DNA from: Corallium rubrum
Lineage: Eukaryota > Cnidaria > Anthozoa > Scleralcyonacea > Coralliidae
Assembly (NCBI GenBank): GCA_964035015.1
Contig: OZ036006.1
Coordinates: forward strand, 13,296,690-13,360,689
DNA length: 64,000 bases
Reading direction: 5' to 3'
In this document: positions 1 to 10,730 of the stretch, one piece after another
Layout of the letters: each line of letters starts with the position of its first letter
How positions within the stretch are numbered: position 1 is the stretch's first letter
Notes under the pieces: generated by a model
Told to the model about the DNA's origin: nothing
Databases searched by the model: none
Seen by the model: only the letters and a program-made list of their open reading frames with translations
Made by a program: the position numbers and the translations under genes

Positions 1-766
1 AGAAGTCATAATTAAATTATATAATTATTTTCCATAATTCAAACTGATGATTGAGCCCAGTGAAGGTGAGGGCAATAAAACGCCAAAGGATCATTATGCA
101 ATAATGATGCCGCCCCACCCCAGGCAAATGCAGTGCTGATAAGATACACCGTGACACAAGCTGTCTAAATTGTCCAGTTGTCACAATAGCGTCTAGCGCT
201 TATAATACAAAACTTTCAAAATATCTCTCCAGTGTAATCAAGATTTCTGGCGCTACTCAGCCTTGTAAAGCATTTCCCCTGATACGGAGACATGAGGTTG
301 TTAGCGCAATTCGCGTTGAACTAATGAATATATCTTCGTGCGATGAATTTTTTGAGGAAATCACAGTAACCTAATATGCAACCATACAATAACGCATCAA
401 CGAACATGAAAGATTGCAATCGTTGCCAAACAAAAATTACTCGTTCTAAAATACTAACCTAAACGGATGTGCGCCACTGCAATAAGACAGCTCTGTCAGC
501 TTGGCTTAGCCTAGCTCGGTTTGTTTCAAGGAGGTTAAAGGATTCCGCCCTTGCTAGATAATCCCGTTCTCCAGTGAACACAAACTGCAAACTTTCGATA
601 AAATTGGTCAAGTTAATTGTTACAAGGCCTTGGAAAGACTGCTGCCCTTGCTAGACAGTCTCCTATTTTACTACTAAATCGTTATGAGTATGCCATAACA
701 CGTATTTATATACACCTCTTGCTCCTTACGTCAAAAACGGTGGATCTGGAGGACAACATAAAAGTT
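1..766. other. Gene-free flank, nothing recognised
   Basis: No open frame here resembles a known protein and no RNA gene was recognised. The sequence is AT-rich and non-repetitive up to the pentamer run that follows. Confidence 0.5.
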
Positions 767-810
767 CAAATCAAATCAAATCAAATCAAATCAAATCAAA
801 TCAAATCAAA
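767..810 (+). repeat. (CAAAT)n pentamer run
   Basis: About nine CAAAT units run directly into CTTTATTTAATCAGGG. A short-period tail next to a non-repetitive sequence resembles the 3' end of a SINE or LINE copy. No internal polymerase III boxes or reverse transcriptase were identified, so the retroposon reading is only a suggestion. Confidence 0.6.
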
Positions 811-1733
811 CTTTATTTAATCAGGGTAGTCACGTCAGTTCAAAAGAACTGTTATCAATGTGAGCCCTGAATAACTTAATACAATATTAATACAATATTA
901 ATTTACTCGATATATTATCACTTGTTACATAGATAGAAAAAGAAATTGAATTAACCGAGAAATTAATCAATGAAGATACTATAGTTTGTAGTTGACATCC
1001 ACCCAAGAAATAAGTGCAAGTGGTCTATACAAGCTGGTAAATCAGGGAAGCCAGGAAAAAACCTGCTGCTGGTAAAAACCCTTTGGGGAAAAGCCAGTTG
1101 ACAGGAAAACCTGAGTGGGGACAAGATAAAACCAGCAAGCTTCCCCACGAAGCATTAATAAAATTATATAGAGTCCTTACATCTGTTCCTGAAAATTGTT
1201 AAGTGCTATAAATAAGATTCTAAATGTAAGACTAAGTTGACAAAGTTTGCTGAATATTTGTAATATTTGTTGTTCCGCTTGTCCCTCCGTCGTCAGTGAC
1301 ACACTTGATTATGTATATATTTGAAATCTTGTCCCCCAAATGCTGACTCAACCGTGTAGATCAACCATTTAGGCACTCGGAAAAATTGGTAATCAAGCTC
1401 TGGGTGAGATGAGTACGGAATTCTGTAAGGCAAAAGAAAACAAAACGGCAGAATCTAATCCAAGGTACAGGATATTCACATATGTGCATGAGATGGTTCA
1501 CAACCAGAAAATTCACTTGACACCCTCAAAGGCAAAGACAAAAATGAGGGTGCCATATATGTAATTAGTGTAAAGAAAATAAACACCATAAAATGTTTAG
1601 GATCAAGCCCTGGATTCAAAATTTAATGAGATCACCCAACACATGTTGGGAGAATACTGCAACTCAAGTGAGGACCAAACTCTAAATAAATGGATGCCAA
1701 ATCGCTTAACCATAAGGTTAAAACACATCCGCC

Positions 1734-1735
<2 letters not shown>

Positions 1736-1782
<47 letters not shown>

Positions 1783-2010
1783 TCTATAGTAAACCAAAAC
1801 GTTGAGTAGATTTAGCAAAACGCGAAAGATAACAATAACCTTTATTTATACAGGTTAACTCTGTCAGCTGCCAGAAGCATAGCTGTTTTAAATAGAGGAC
1901 CTGCGATTATATAGTTTTTCGCAAGGACAAGCATGGCAGACAGTTTAATGTCGCCGCATCACTAGCCTTGGATGGCCAAAATCTATTAATAAATAAACCT
2001 CATATGAGGA
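1736..2010 (+). repeat. Segmental repeat copy 1 with (AAT)n
   Basis: An (AAT)n run of about 16 units is followed by a diverged module containing AGTAAA, GTTGAGTAGATTTAG, CAAGCATGGCAGACAG, AATGTCGC, and GGATGGCCAAAATCTATTAATAAA. The same order of landmarks recurs at about 2740-3015. A third, partial copy of the AAGCATGGCA segment sits near 2250-2330. Confidence 0.65.
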
Positions 2011-2739
2011 AAAAACTCCAATACATGGAGAAATTGTTTAACCAAAAGGTTAAAACAATACCTCAGCCAATTAAGGCGAGGACAAACCCAACAAAAGTTG
2101 GGACAAAACCTCACATAACATGAGGAACACACTCCAAATACATGGAGAAAAATTGCCTAACCAAAAGGTTAAAACAATACCTCAGCCAATTAAGGTGAGG
2201 AACGAACCCAACAAAAGTTAGGACAAAACCAATAAAGGTTGTGGCAGGTCAAGCATGGCAAACATTACTGTTATTACATGGCAAACATTAGTGTTGAAGC
2301 GTCAACACTAACCCTTGTATGCCACAAAACAAAATTGTGAGGACAAAGCCCCAACAAAACATGTAGAAGCAATTAGCTCGATAAACACGGCTGTGAGAAC
2401 AAAGTCATCACAGAAAGAGCGAGGAGGAACCCTCGAATTGCATGCAAGAGCAAATATTGCTTTTCCGTAATTAATTAACCCCTTCTAGCCCAAGACCATC
2501 CCATATGCTGAATAAAATCGTTTGGCGTCAGCAAGAATAAAATTATTAAAGTGGCCAATGGACTATACAGGGTTAATGCCGTGGTAGCAAAGTCATCACA
2601 ACAAGGAGAGGGCAAAGCCCTTAGTCAAAACATGCAATGAAGCCTGAATAACAACATGTAAGCTTCATGAATAACAAGCAATTATGCCTCGTTGAATGGG
2701 CAAAGACAAAAGATATGTAGTTACATTTACAGTAATAAA

Positions 2740-2756
2740 TTTATGATAATAATAAC

Positions 2757-2800
<44 letters not shown>

Positions 2801-3015
2801 TAATCAAATAATAATAACTGAATGATAGTAGTAGTAGTAATACTAATGATGATAGTAAAGCAAAACTTTTAGTAGATTGAGAGAAACGTGAAGGAATATA
2901 AATTTTACTTTGCAGAGACAAGCATGGCAGACAGCTAATGTCGCAACGTCACCGGCCCTTGGGTGGCCAAAATCTGTTAATAAGTAAACCTCAGTTGAGG
3001 ACAAACGCCATAAAG
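2740..3015 (+). repeat. Segmental repeat copy 2 with (AAT)n
   Basis: This diverged copy of the module at 1736-2010 again begins with an (AAT)n tract. It carries AGTAAAGCAAAAC, TAGTAGATTGAG, CAAGCATGGCAGACAG, AATGTCGC and GGTGGCCAAAATCTGTTAATAA in the same order. The spacing of about 1 kb implies an old tandem duplication. Confidence 0.65.
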
Positions 3016-3065
3016 TTAACGGCCAACAAGTGCTGGAACGATACCGCACCGTAAAGTGAGGAACG

Positions 3066-5384
3066 AGAACAACAGGCTACGGCGAATTAGGGACATTAGG
3101 ACTCACAATTATTCAGTCTCTTTGTTTTACAAAAATAATTATTATGTTTAAAGGACATCGTCATTGAGTTGACGTCGTAGATGATCTTAAATCCCTATTT
3201 ATTACAGAGACAAAAGTATATGATAGTAAAATTTCCTGTAAAATCTAGATTGAATTTATTAAGAACTAAATTAGTTCAAATGACGCGAAAAACAGATAGA
3301 GCGATTATTGTATAATAAAACAGTTGGATCATAGATTGCTTTTGCCCTACCGCATTGAGAGAAAACAAACACCTTCAAACTTCCGTAGTATAGAATAGCA
3401 TATGGCCGCTTTTTTCCTTTAATAAGCATAAAATTAATAGGGATATCGTGCAACCGTCTTGGCTAGTGAGTCCTAGAGTGCTAATTGAAACTGAAAAGTG
3501 TTTTGAGGGCCGCTCTCGTATTCTTACCAGTTTCTGCCTGGCAATGATCTACAGAAATGCCAACCTGTATTGTAATAAGACAACTGCGGCAAAATGGCTT
3601 ACTTTAAAATTGTTGATGGCGTCACGTCGCCGCTGTTGTAGTATAATCTAATTTATCTCAAATATCCTGTACACCAATCAACTGTGGCAGTACAGAAAAG
3701 CCGCCCTGACCCACAGGCGAGTAATCACTTTTGATAAAAACTTCTAGTCCTATCAGTAACTGGACATACCAAAAAGTGTAAAACATTGCGTGCAAAATAC
3801 AGATTAGATCGCAAGGTTTAACAATACGGTATAAGCTTTAAAATTACATCGCTTGCAAATTGCCATACGCCTGCAACACCAAATGGCTGAGCAATGCCAG
3901 ACGGATAGTATAGAGCGTTTGCTCCCACGCGATCGGCGACCCACTGGGGTAGTGAAACAATACGAAATATTTGAACAAGAAAGAGACAATTCCCTCACCG
4001 TACACCAACATGGCCGCCATCACATTGCTCTGGCGCACCAATATGGCCGCCGCGACGTAAGATGAAAACGCTCATAGTTCATAACACTAGAAGCAGAATT
4101 GTGGGAATTAACAGAGATAATTATCAAAAGGTGATTTCCCAAAAAGTCGGAAGGATGTGTTTATTATAACAACATGCACTTCGCGTGGTATTATACGATA
4201 AGGTATATTTTGTGGCGTTTAAGCGTTCAATCTCGTAGCCCCATAAGTGTGCAATCAAACACCAAAATTACGTACTGTAACTGGGATATCAGACGACCAG
4301 ATATTGGCGATCATTTGTATCCTAACTTGATTGTCACGATCTTTAGTTTGACGACACTATAATAGCCTCATACGAACTTACTCCAGTAACTTGTGACTTC
4401 ATATAGAGCAGATAACTATTTACTTGGTGAAAATAGCAATTATTTTTAGAAGCGGAGAGGTGCGAACAATTATAACCGAAACGCGTGATGAGTACAGACC
4501 AAATGTAGATATTTGACTCTTAGTTTCATATCAGTGTAAACTGTATTAAGCCAAGGATTAGGTCTGGTTCATACGTCGCATTTCATTCAGACGAATTTAA
4601 TTCATAGTTAGCTTCGTCGACTGGTCGACGTAACGTAAACTCGAATTCGTTTCATGCGACGAATTTAATTCAGTGACGAGCAAGGAAAATCCCGCTAGAT
4701 CGCGCCAAAAACGTCCAATACGCATGCGAAGTAAACAAAAATCGGAATCACGGGCACAAAAATATGTTATCATAATTTATGCATAACCATACAGGCAATA
4801 TAATAATATAGCCCAACTTCGAACTTCTCTATGTAGCTTGTGACGGGCAAAAAGTCAGTACTGAATAGTTGGCAAAGGGCTTAAGTAAAACGGAGAGATG
4901 CGCACAAATAAACTAGAAAGCATGTTCAGTAGGCAAGTTATAAACGTTTTTTGCCTGAATGTAATTTAGCATAAAGCTAAAGATAAGGATAAGCGCATAA
5001 CTAGACACCCTTGCCTTGGAAAAACAATAAAGAAACGCTGAACAACATAGCAACGTAAGATTCAAAACAACTCTTACCTTGAAGACGAAGAACACCAAAA
5101 CCAACTTGAAGGTTTAAAAATAAAATTGAAATCGTTCGTCTATACCTGTCTTTGCGACGAGCAGCGATTACTGAGACTGCACTCTTGAATGTGATACCTA
5201 TGTAACAGCTTAAGACCCATAGGAGGTAGCTGCAATTGGATCTTTACCATTCTTAAGGACATACCACCTCTTTGCCTTAGGTCATGTTAATTCTCATTAA
5301 TAAGGTTTGCGTTATTTACATTCTCAATTACAATATAAACAAGACAGATAGAAGACATAAGAATCCTATTTGCTTGCAAATATT
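3066..5384. other. Intergenic stretch, no gene recognised
   Basis: Only short unconvincing frames occur. Around 4570-4680 the motif GACGAATTTAATTCA is repeated near TTCGTCGACTGGTCGACG in a small inverted arrangement, which may be a MITE relic. Nothing else was identified. Confidence 0.4.
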
Positions 5385-5412
5385 TCCTATATATATATAT
5401 ATATATATATAT

Positions 5413-5500
5413 ATTGTATATATTTTAAAGTGTAAGATATGACGTAATTCAGCCTATTGGTTGCAAAGTCTTTTTCAACAAACCATCTATCTACCTACCT
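5413..5500 (+). repeat. Direct repeat flanking the satellite, left copy
   Basis: The segment holds TGTATATATTTTAAAGTG, ATATGACGTAATTCA, CCTATTGGTTGCAAAGTC and AAACCATCTATCTACC. It recurs almost unchanged at 7430-7525 in the same orientation. The whole satellite therefore sits between two ~90-bp direct repeats. Confidence 0.85.
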
Positions 5501-7359
5501 ACCTACCTACCTACCTACCTACCTACCTACCTACCTACCTACCTACCTACCTACCTACCTACCTACCTACCTACCTACCTGCCTACCTACCTACCTACCT
5601 ACCTACCTACCTATAGAGCTTGGCTTCGGCTTCGGCTTCGGCTTCGGCTTCGGCTTCGGCTTCGGCTTCGGCTTCGGCTTCGGCTTCGGCTTCGGCTTCG
5701 GCTTCGGCTTCGGCTTAGGCTTCGGCTTCGGCTTCGGCTTAGGCTTCGGCTTCGGCTTCGGCTTCCACGTCGACTTCCACGTCCACTTCCACGTCCACTT
5801 CCACGTCGACTTCCACGTCGACTTCCACGTCCACTTCCACGTCCACTTCCACGTCGACTTCCACGTCGACTTCCACGTCCACTTCCACGTCCACTTCCAC
5901 ATCCACTTCCACGTCCACTTCCACGTCGACTTCCACGTCGACTTCCACGTCGACTTCCACGTTCAAATCCACGTCCACTTCCACGTCCACGTCCACGTCC
6001 ACGTCCACGTCCACGTCCACGTCCACGTCCACGTCCACGTCCACGTCCACGTCCACGTCCACGTCCACGTCCACGTCCACTCCCACTCCCACTCCCACTC
6101 CCACTCCCACTCCCACTCCCACTCCCACTCCCACTCCCACTCCCACTCCCACTCCCACTCCCACTCCCACTCCCACTCCCACTCCCACTCCACTCCACTC
6201 CCACTCCCACTCCCACTCCCACTCCCACTCCCACTCCCACTCCCACTCCCACTCCCACTCCCACTCCCACTCCCACTCCCACTCCCACTCCCACTCCCAC
6301 TCCCACTCCCACTCCCACTCCCACTCCCACCTCCCACCCCACTCCCACTCCCACTCCCACCCCACTCCCACTCCCACTCCCACTCCCACTCCCACTCCCA
6401 CCCCCACTCCCACTCCCCCACCCCACTCCTCCTCCCTCCCCCCTCCCTCCCCCTCCCACTCCCTCCCACCCCACTCCCCCCCCTCCCCCCCTCCACTCCC
6501 CTCCCTCCCTCCCCCCCACTCCCACTCCCACTCCCACCCCACTCCCACTCCCTCCCTCCCACTCCCCCCCTCCCACTCCCTCCCTCCCCACTCCCTCCCC
6601 TCCCACCCTCCCTCCCCCCCCCCCTCCCACTCCCTCCCTCCCTCCCCCCTCCCTCCCTCCCTCCCTCCCTCCCCCCCACCCTCCCACTCCCTCCCCCCTC
6701 CCTCCCTCCCTCCCCCCCCCCTCCCACCCCTCCCCACCCCCTCCCTCCCACCCCACCTCCCACCCTCCCCCACTCCCACTCCCTCCCCCCCTCCCACTCC
6801 CACTCCCACTCCCTCCCCCCCCCCCTCCCACTCCCACTCCCACCCCCTCCCACTCCCACTCCCACCCCACTCCCTCCCTCCCACTCCCCCCCACCCCCTC
6901 CCACTCCCCCCCACCCACTCCCACCCCCACCCCCTCCCACTCCCCTCCCACTCCCTCCCCCCCCTCCCTCCCTCCCTCCCTCCCTCCCACTCCCTCCCTC
7001 CCTCCCCTCCCTCCCACCCCCTCCCCCCCACTCCCCCCTCCCACTCCCACCCCTCCCACTCCCCTCCCCTCCCACTCCCACTCCCACTCCCACCCCACCC
7101 ACTCCCCCCCTCCCACTCCCACCCCACTCCCACTCCCACTCCCACCCCACTCCCACTCCCACTCCCACCCCCCCACTCCCACTCCCACTCCCACCCCCCC
7201 CACTCCCCTCCCACCCCACTCCCACTCCCTCCCACTCCCACTCCCACTCCCACTCCCACTCCCACTCCCACTCCCACTCCCACTCCCACTCCCACTCCCA
7301 CTCCCACTCCCACTTCCACTTCCACTTCGATTTCGATTTCGATTTCGATTTAAATTTAG

Positions 7360-7429
<70 letters not shown>

Positions 7430-7435
<6 letters not shown>

Positions 7436-7525
7436 AGTATATATTTTAAAGTGTAAGATATGACGTCATTCATCCTATTGGTTGCAAAGTCTTTTTCAAT
7501 AAACCATCTATCTACCTACCTACCT
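7430..7525 (+). repeat. Direct repeat flanking the satellite, right copy
   Basis: This is a near-identical copy of 5413-5500, with GACGTCATTCATC in place of GACGTAATTCAGC, again followed by a CTAC run. The pair may mark one locus duplicated around an expanding array. Confidence 0.85.
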
Positions 7526-7619
7526 ACCTACCTACCTACCTACCTACCTACCTACTAAACCTACCTACCTACCTACCTACCTACCTACCTACCTACCTAC
7601 CTACCTATCTACCTACAAT

Positions 7620-8004
7620 CGTTGACAAAATGGTTGGCACGCATTACACGTTTACTAGGTGCGGACCCCCCTTCCCCCATTTCAATGTTGTATAGCAACT
7701 AAATGATGTGCTAATGGTGTTGTGATACCCATCGATACTCTATCATCGTAATGGGACCAACATTGAGACGGGGGATGGGAGGAAACAGGGGAAAAATTAA
7801 AATTTTCCAGCAATATAGGACTTCAACACAACTCCGCAGTGTCGTGCCAACTATTTTTGTCAATGATTGTCTGAATAAAAAATACATCGTAAAATACAAA
7901 AAGTTTACAACAAAACATTATTATGAGTTGCGTCGAATTAAGAAAAATGTTCTAAAAACAATTCTCATGGATACTTTAAAGTCATGTGCACACAAATGCA
8001 AATG
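7620..8004. other. Flank left of the virus-derived element
   Basis: An open frame at 7751-8005 (84 aa, basic) has no recognisable domain and runs into the element boundary. No gene is claimed. Confidence 0.3.
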
Positions 8005-8070
8005 AGGTTATCAGTAGATAACCCCCCCATATAGGATACACAGGGATGCCGCCTCATTAAATATTTAGCG

Positions 8071-8124
8071 TGACTCACGCACCATGACTCATGCATGACT
8101 CACGCATGACTCACGCATGACTCA
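8071..8124 (+). promoter_or_regulatory. Five TGACTCA (AP-1-like) sites
   Basis: TGACTCA starts at 8071, 8085, 8096, 8107 and 8118, spaced 14, 11, 11 and 11 bp, close to one helical turn. TGACTCA is the established consensus for AP-1 bZIP factors. The cluster lies about 190 bp upstream of the ATG at 8309, with TATA-like sequence near 8160-8180 between them. The right TIR keeps a similar cluster. Use as an enhancer is inferred from position and conservation in both arms. Confidence 0.55.
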
Positions 8125-8308
8125 CGCCTGTGCCATGATTGAGCAAGATTGGAATAATTATAGTATACATGAAGTTATATATGCTCGGACATTACGATGT
8201 TAGGATTACACCTGGTCTGGTCGGTTAAGTTCGTTGGAGGAATCTATACTTGTTCGAGACTTTAGAGAAGGATTGGAGTGTTTGTTGAAAGCCGTTTAGA
8301 ACTGAGAC

Positions 8309-8791
8309 ATGAATACTCGACGATCTAGAAACCGTAAATATGAAGCCTGGGGAAATAAAGTACATGTCGACGAAGTGTCCGTTGTCGAATACCAAAAGCT
8401 GTTTCCATTGATAGAGACCATATACACAGACGCCATCGCCACTGAAATCGAGAAATTATGCGAAGAAAACTGTTGTGGTTGTAAGATTGATCACCCCAGT
8501 CAACGCCAGCATGATTGCCTCATGATGACCGAGGAAGAAAGATGGGAATTGTACTGCAAAGATGCCATTGCATTTGTAAACGATAAACGATTGATTTGGG
8601 ACGAGTTTATTGAAGCGACAAGAGTACTGAAGATCAGGTGCCATAAAGACGCTCTTGAACGTTTAAGACATTTAGAAAACACGTCAGAGTCCATATTGTA
8701 TGCACTGTGGCAATTGTATAGTAATGCGGAGAATCCAGAAATGAAATATATTCTAGGATATCTTTCTTATTGGAGAGAAAGTAATAAATGA
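8309..8791 (+). CDS. TIR-borne small protein with CxxC...H motif, copy 1
   Basis: This intact 160-aa frame starts at an ATG about 190 bp downstream of the TGACTCA cluster. The N-terminus is basic (NTRRSRNRK). The middle has a likely metal-binding motif, CCGCKIDHPSQRQHDC, at about residues 55-70. The remainder is charged and predicted helical. Similar short proteins with a DHPSQ-H-C motif accompany Polinton-like elements in cnidarians as I recall, with no assigned function. Because it sits in the TIR it is present twice (see 13084-13545), giving two doses per element. It is possibly a DNA-binding or regulatory protein, but that is a guess. Confidence 0.75.
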   Translation: MNTRRSRNRKYEAWGNKVHVDEVSVVEYQKLFPLIETIYTDAIATEIEKLCEENCCGCKIDHPSQRQHDCLMMTEEERWELYCKDAIAFVNDKRLIWDEFIEATRVLKIRCHKDALERLRHLENTSESILYALWQLYSNAENPEMKYILGYLSYWRESNK

Positions 8792-9188
8792 TTTTCTTGT
8801 ATAAATATTGTGTTTTGTCTTAATATGGCTAATAATTGTAGATTTCAAAGCAAATCCTCGTTTATAAGCGAGGAAGATAAATGAGGAATCACTTCGAAAA
8901 GCCATGAAAAGAACGATTTTAAATGTCGAAATATAAAGGCAAAGCGATTTATTACTTTGAAAGCGTTGCTACGCTTTCTGTTACTAAGTATGATATTTGC
9001 ATATTTATGCTGAGTGCACGTGCAGGAGACAAAAGAGAAGCTCGTTAGGGGAAATTAAGAGAATTAAGCGCCTAGGCAGGTCTAGGCGAGAAAGTCATTA
9101 GCGTGTATTTTGCATAAGACAGAATTCACAACAATCAGTTTAAAAGATTTATTTCGGTTTTCGTTCAAACATATACATATAAAAAGTT

Positions 9189-9567
9189 TTAGTTAGGTCT
9201 GCTTCTTAGATTATATTTAGGTGTTTTTATTTTAAAAGTAGCGTGATAATCTTTCTTGTCTTCTGGTGATAATTGGGACACATCTTCTTTTGTCATGGGT
9301 AAATATTTTGATCTAGTCATTATTAGATGGTGTTCATACTCTTCTCTATCATCCGGAGTCATCTTTGCCAAGTCTTTCTCTGTCGGGTCGCCCAAACTTT
9401 CCCAGTTATGAAAGAAATTATGTTTAAGCGTCGATTGTTCAACGGTAGGAGGCGGTGTTACAAAATAGGTTGTAGGTGTAGCAGGGAAACCCCACGGAAG
9501 ATCGTCAGTTTCTTGCTTTATCTCCGGTGTCAAATTTGGTGTATTTTTCCGAGGCTGAGTTTGAAGA
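9189..9567 (-). pseudogene. Duplicated C-terminus of the packaging ATPase
   Basis: The minus frame repeats the last ~113 residues of the ATPase encoded at 11245-12582 (from about TPEIKQETDDLPWGFPAT to YNLRSRP). It has no ATG; the track-like start is TTG. It exists because the TIR extends into the ATPase gene. It retains no ATPase motif, so it is a passive copy, though a stop and polyadenylation region may be shared with the 223-aa gene behind it. Confidence 0.8.
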
Positions 9568-9577
9568 TTATCTATTT

Positions 9578-10249
9578 TTATTTTGGTTCAAAATTATTTT
9601 CATTAATTCCATCGGTAATATAGGCGTTGGGACACGCAGTACAGAAACCAATTGAATGTAAAAAAGATAAGGGAGATCCTAAGTTACATAATTTACAATG
9701 ATGATTGTTATCCTGATAGAAATCTTTCCATGAACATTTAGGGCACTGAAGTAAATATACAACACGTGCAATACTTTGACAGTGTTCACATTCTCCAGTA
9801 AGTTCTTCATTTCTCTCCGAGTCCTCTCCACTCCGTTGCTCCGCGTCCGACTCTTCTTGTTCAGTTTCGGAGTCAGTTTCTTCGTCTTCGCTTTCGGATT
9901 CCGGCTCTTGATGTTCGTGACGTGCCAGCATGGTCAAAACTTGAACATTTTCAATGAGACTTTTATCAATTTTCAAATTTGCTAGTCCTTTAACGAAAAT
10001 ATCTAAACCAAGGGGCTCGGGAATCTTGGCATCGTATTCTGTTAGACAATATTCTATCAAATCAGTGATATTTGTTCTTGATATAGTTTTTCCGTTATAT
10101 ACTATTTCCCCTCTTGAATTCCACGTGAGAAGATTATGGGATATCAACAAACTGTTTAGCAGAGAAGACACTTTCTCTTCATCGATTTCGTAGTGTAAAT
10201 GTGATATTATTTGTTGGACGCGATAATTAGCGAGACTTGTTTCTTCCAT
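9578..10249 (-). CDS. Acidic cysteine-rich element protein
   Basis: The 223-aa frame starts at the ATG at 10249; a longer frame begins with an unlikely GTG. Residues ~1-110 form a globular part with a VYNGKTISRTNITDL segment that recurs, as I recall, in cnidarian Polinton-like loci. Residues ~115-150 are almost all Glu, Asp and Ser. The C-terminus has paired cysteines (CEHC, CPKC, HHCKLC, CTAC) that could form two zinc ribbons. The gene is on the same strand as the pX-like gene, 44 bp upstream of it, and both are probably expressed from the central divergent promoter region. Function is unknown. A DNA- or RNA-binding role fits the zinc-ribbon end but is not shown. Confidence 0.75.
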   Translation of the reverse strand: MEETSLANYRVQQIISHLHYEIDEEKVSSLLNSLLISHNLLTWNSRGEIVYNGKTISRTNITDLIEYCLTEYDAKIPEPLGLDIFVKGLANLKIDKSLIENVQVLTMLARHEHQEPESESEDEETDSETEQEESDAEQRSGEDSERNEELTGECEHCQSIARVVYLLQCPKCSWKDFYQDNNHHCKLCNLGSPLSFLHSIGFCTACPNAYITDGINENNFEPK

Positions 10250-10293
10250 GATGTTCACGCTTAAACTGACTATCGTAGCAACTTTTAGTTCTT

Positions 10294-10611
10294 TTATACC
10301 ATTTCTGCGAGTTCTTCTAAAACAGGACCAAGCAACAGGCTTAGAAATCCTTCACCGCTTTGAACCAGTGTTTTCTTTTTTCGTCTAAAACTTCGTCGGG
10401 GATCAACCAAAATGTGTAGATCGTCCTGGTAAGGGCTAAGTGTTTCAATCACCTGACGAGGTAGTTGGTAGTGCATTTGCCATAAATTGTGCGCACACTC
10501 GCATATAGATCGAACCTGCTCAGGACTCGCAGACTCCAAAACAGCTCGCTGTTGTACCGGTTTTGAAAGACACAAAAACTGAAGAAATGCTCTCTGTTCG
10601 TTGGTAAACAT
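10294..10611 (-). CDS. Adenoviral pX-like minor protein
   Basis: The frame encodes 105 aa from the ATG at 10611. An N-terminal helical part contains QRAFLQFL, QQRAVLESAS and a SICECAHNL motif. It is followed by a very basic RRSFRRKKK stretch and a glycine/leucine tail, GEGFLSLLLGPVLEEL. This ICECxxN plus basic plus GGFL-type tail architecture is a recurrent small protein of animal Polinton/adintovirus-like elements, which I associate with adenovirus pX/mu. That assignment is from memory of the family. The gene is divergent from the ATPase across the purine-rich tract at 10731-11165. A TATATA element lies about 50 bp upstream. Confidence 0.7.
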   Translation of the reverse strand: MFTNEQRAFLQFLCLSKPVQQRAVLESASPEQVRSICECAHNLWQMHYQLPRQVIETLSPYQDDLHILVDPRRSFRRKKKTLVQSGEGFLSLLLGPVLEELAEMV

Positions 10612-10654
10612 CACTCAATGAAAGTAACGTTGCAAATGATGGAATTCCGCCAGA

Positions 10655-10672
10655 GCATATCTATATATTTTG
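10655..10672 (-). promoter_or_regulatory. TATA-like element for the pX-like gene
   Basis: The sequence ATCTATATATTTT lies about 50 bp upstream of the pX-like ATG and reads AAAATATATAGAT on the coding strand. It is the only good TATA match in the divergent intergenic region. The call rests on sequence and position alone. Confidence 0.35.
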
Positions 10673-10730
10673 AATTTGTGACAGATATCCTTGAGGGGTC
10701 TGGGACTGAAAATTGGGGAAATAAGGCAGG

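Larger units (their letters stand above)
970..3065. repeat. Chain of short hairpins with A-rich linkers
   Basis: Many 10-20 nt inverted repeats follow one another, separated by short A-rich linkers such as ACAAA. Clear examples are CAGG-AAAA-CCTG (~1100), CCCAACA-CA-TGTTGGG (~1636-1651), TTAACC-ATAA-GGTTAA (~1708), CCTCATATGAGG (~2000), CTCCA-ATACA-TGGAG, TTTAACC-AA-AAGGTTAAA and CCCAAC-AAAA-GTTGGG (~2087). More lie at ~2110-2230, with GGGC-AAA-GCCC (~2610) and CCTCA-GT-TGAGG (~2991). A block of about five hairpins occurs twice in tandem (about 2000-2100 and 2110-2225). No long ORF covers it. The family is not recognised. It may be a non-autonomous element or a transcribed structural repeat. 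Confidence 0.6.
5385..7619. repeat. Compound satellite of shifting hexamers
   Basis: Ordered blocks are (AT)n at 5390-5415, (CTAC)n at about 5490-5612, (TTCGGC)n at about 5620-5764, TTCCAC+GTCGAC/GTCCAC at 5765-5980, (CACGTC)n to about 6080 and (CACTCC)n to about 6330. A long degenerate CACTCC/CTCCC zone runs to about 7240, then pure (CACTCC)n to about 7312, (TTCGAT)n, (AT)n to about 7430, and (CTAC)n again at 7510-7615. Adjacent blocks differ by one or two bases of a hexamer, as if each arose from its neighbour by point change plus expansion. Long open frames on both strands are low-complexity artefacts. Confidence 0.95.
8005..9570 (+). repeat. Left terminal inverted repeat
   Basis: This arm is the inverse of 12203-13849. 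It contains the whole 160-aa gene, the bZIP-site cluster and, at its inner end, the last ~113 codons of the ATPase. It lacks about 115 bp present in the right arm near 12698-12815. The homology stops just inside the ATPase frame near 9570. Confidence 0.85.

Noticed and set aside
5457..7473. Very long open frames on both strands (up to 668 codons)
   Set aside because: They are translations of CTAC, TTCGGC, CACGTC and CACTCC repeats, open in many frames at once, with dipeptide composition only.
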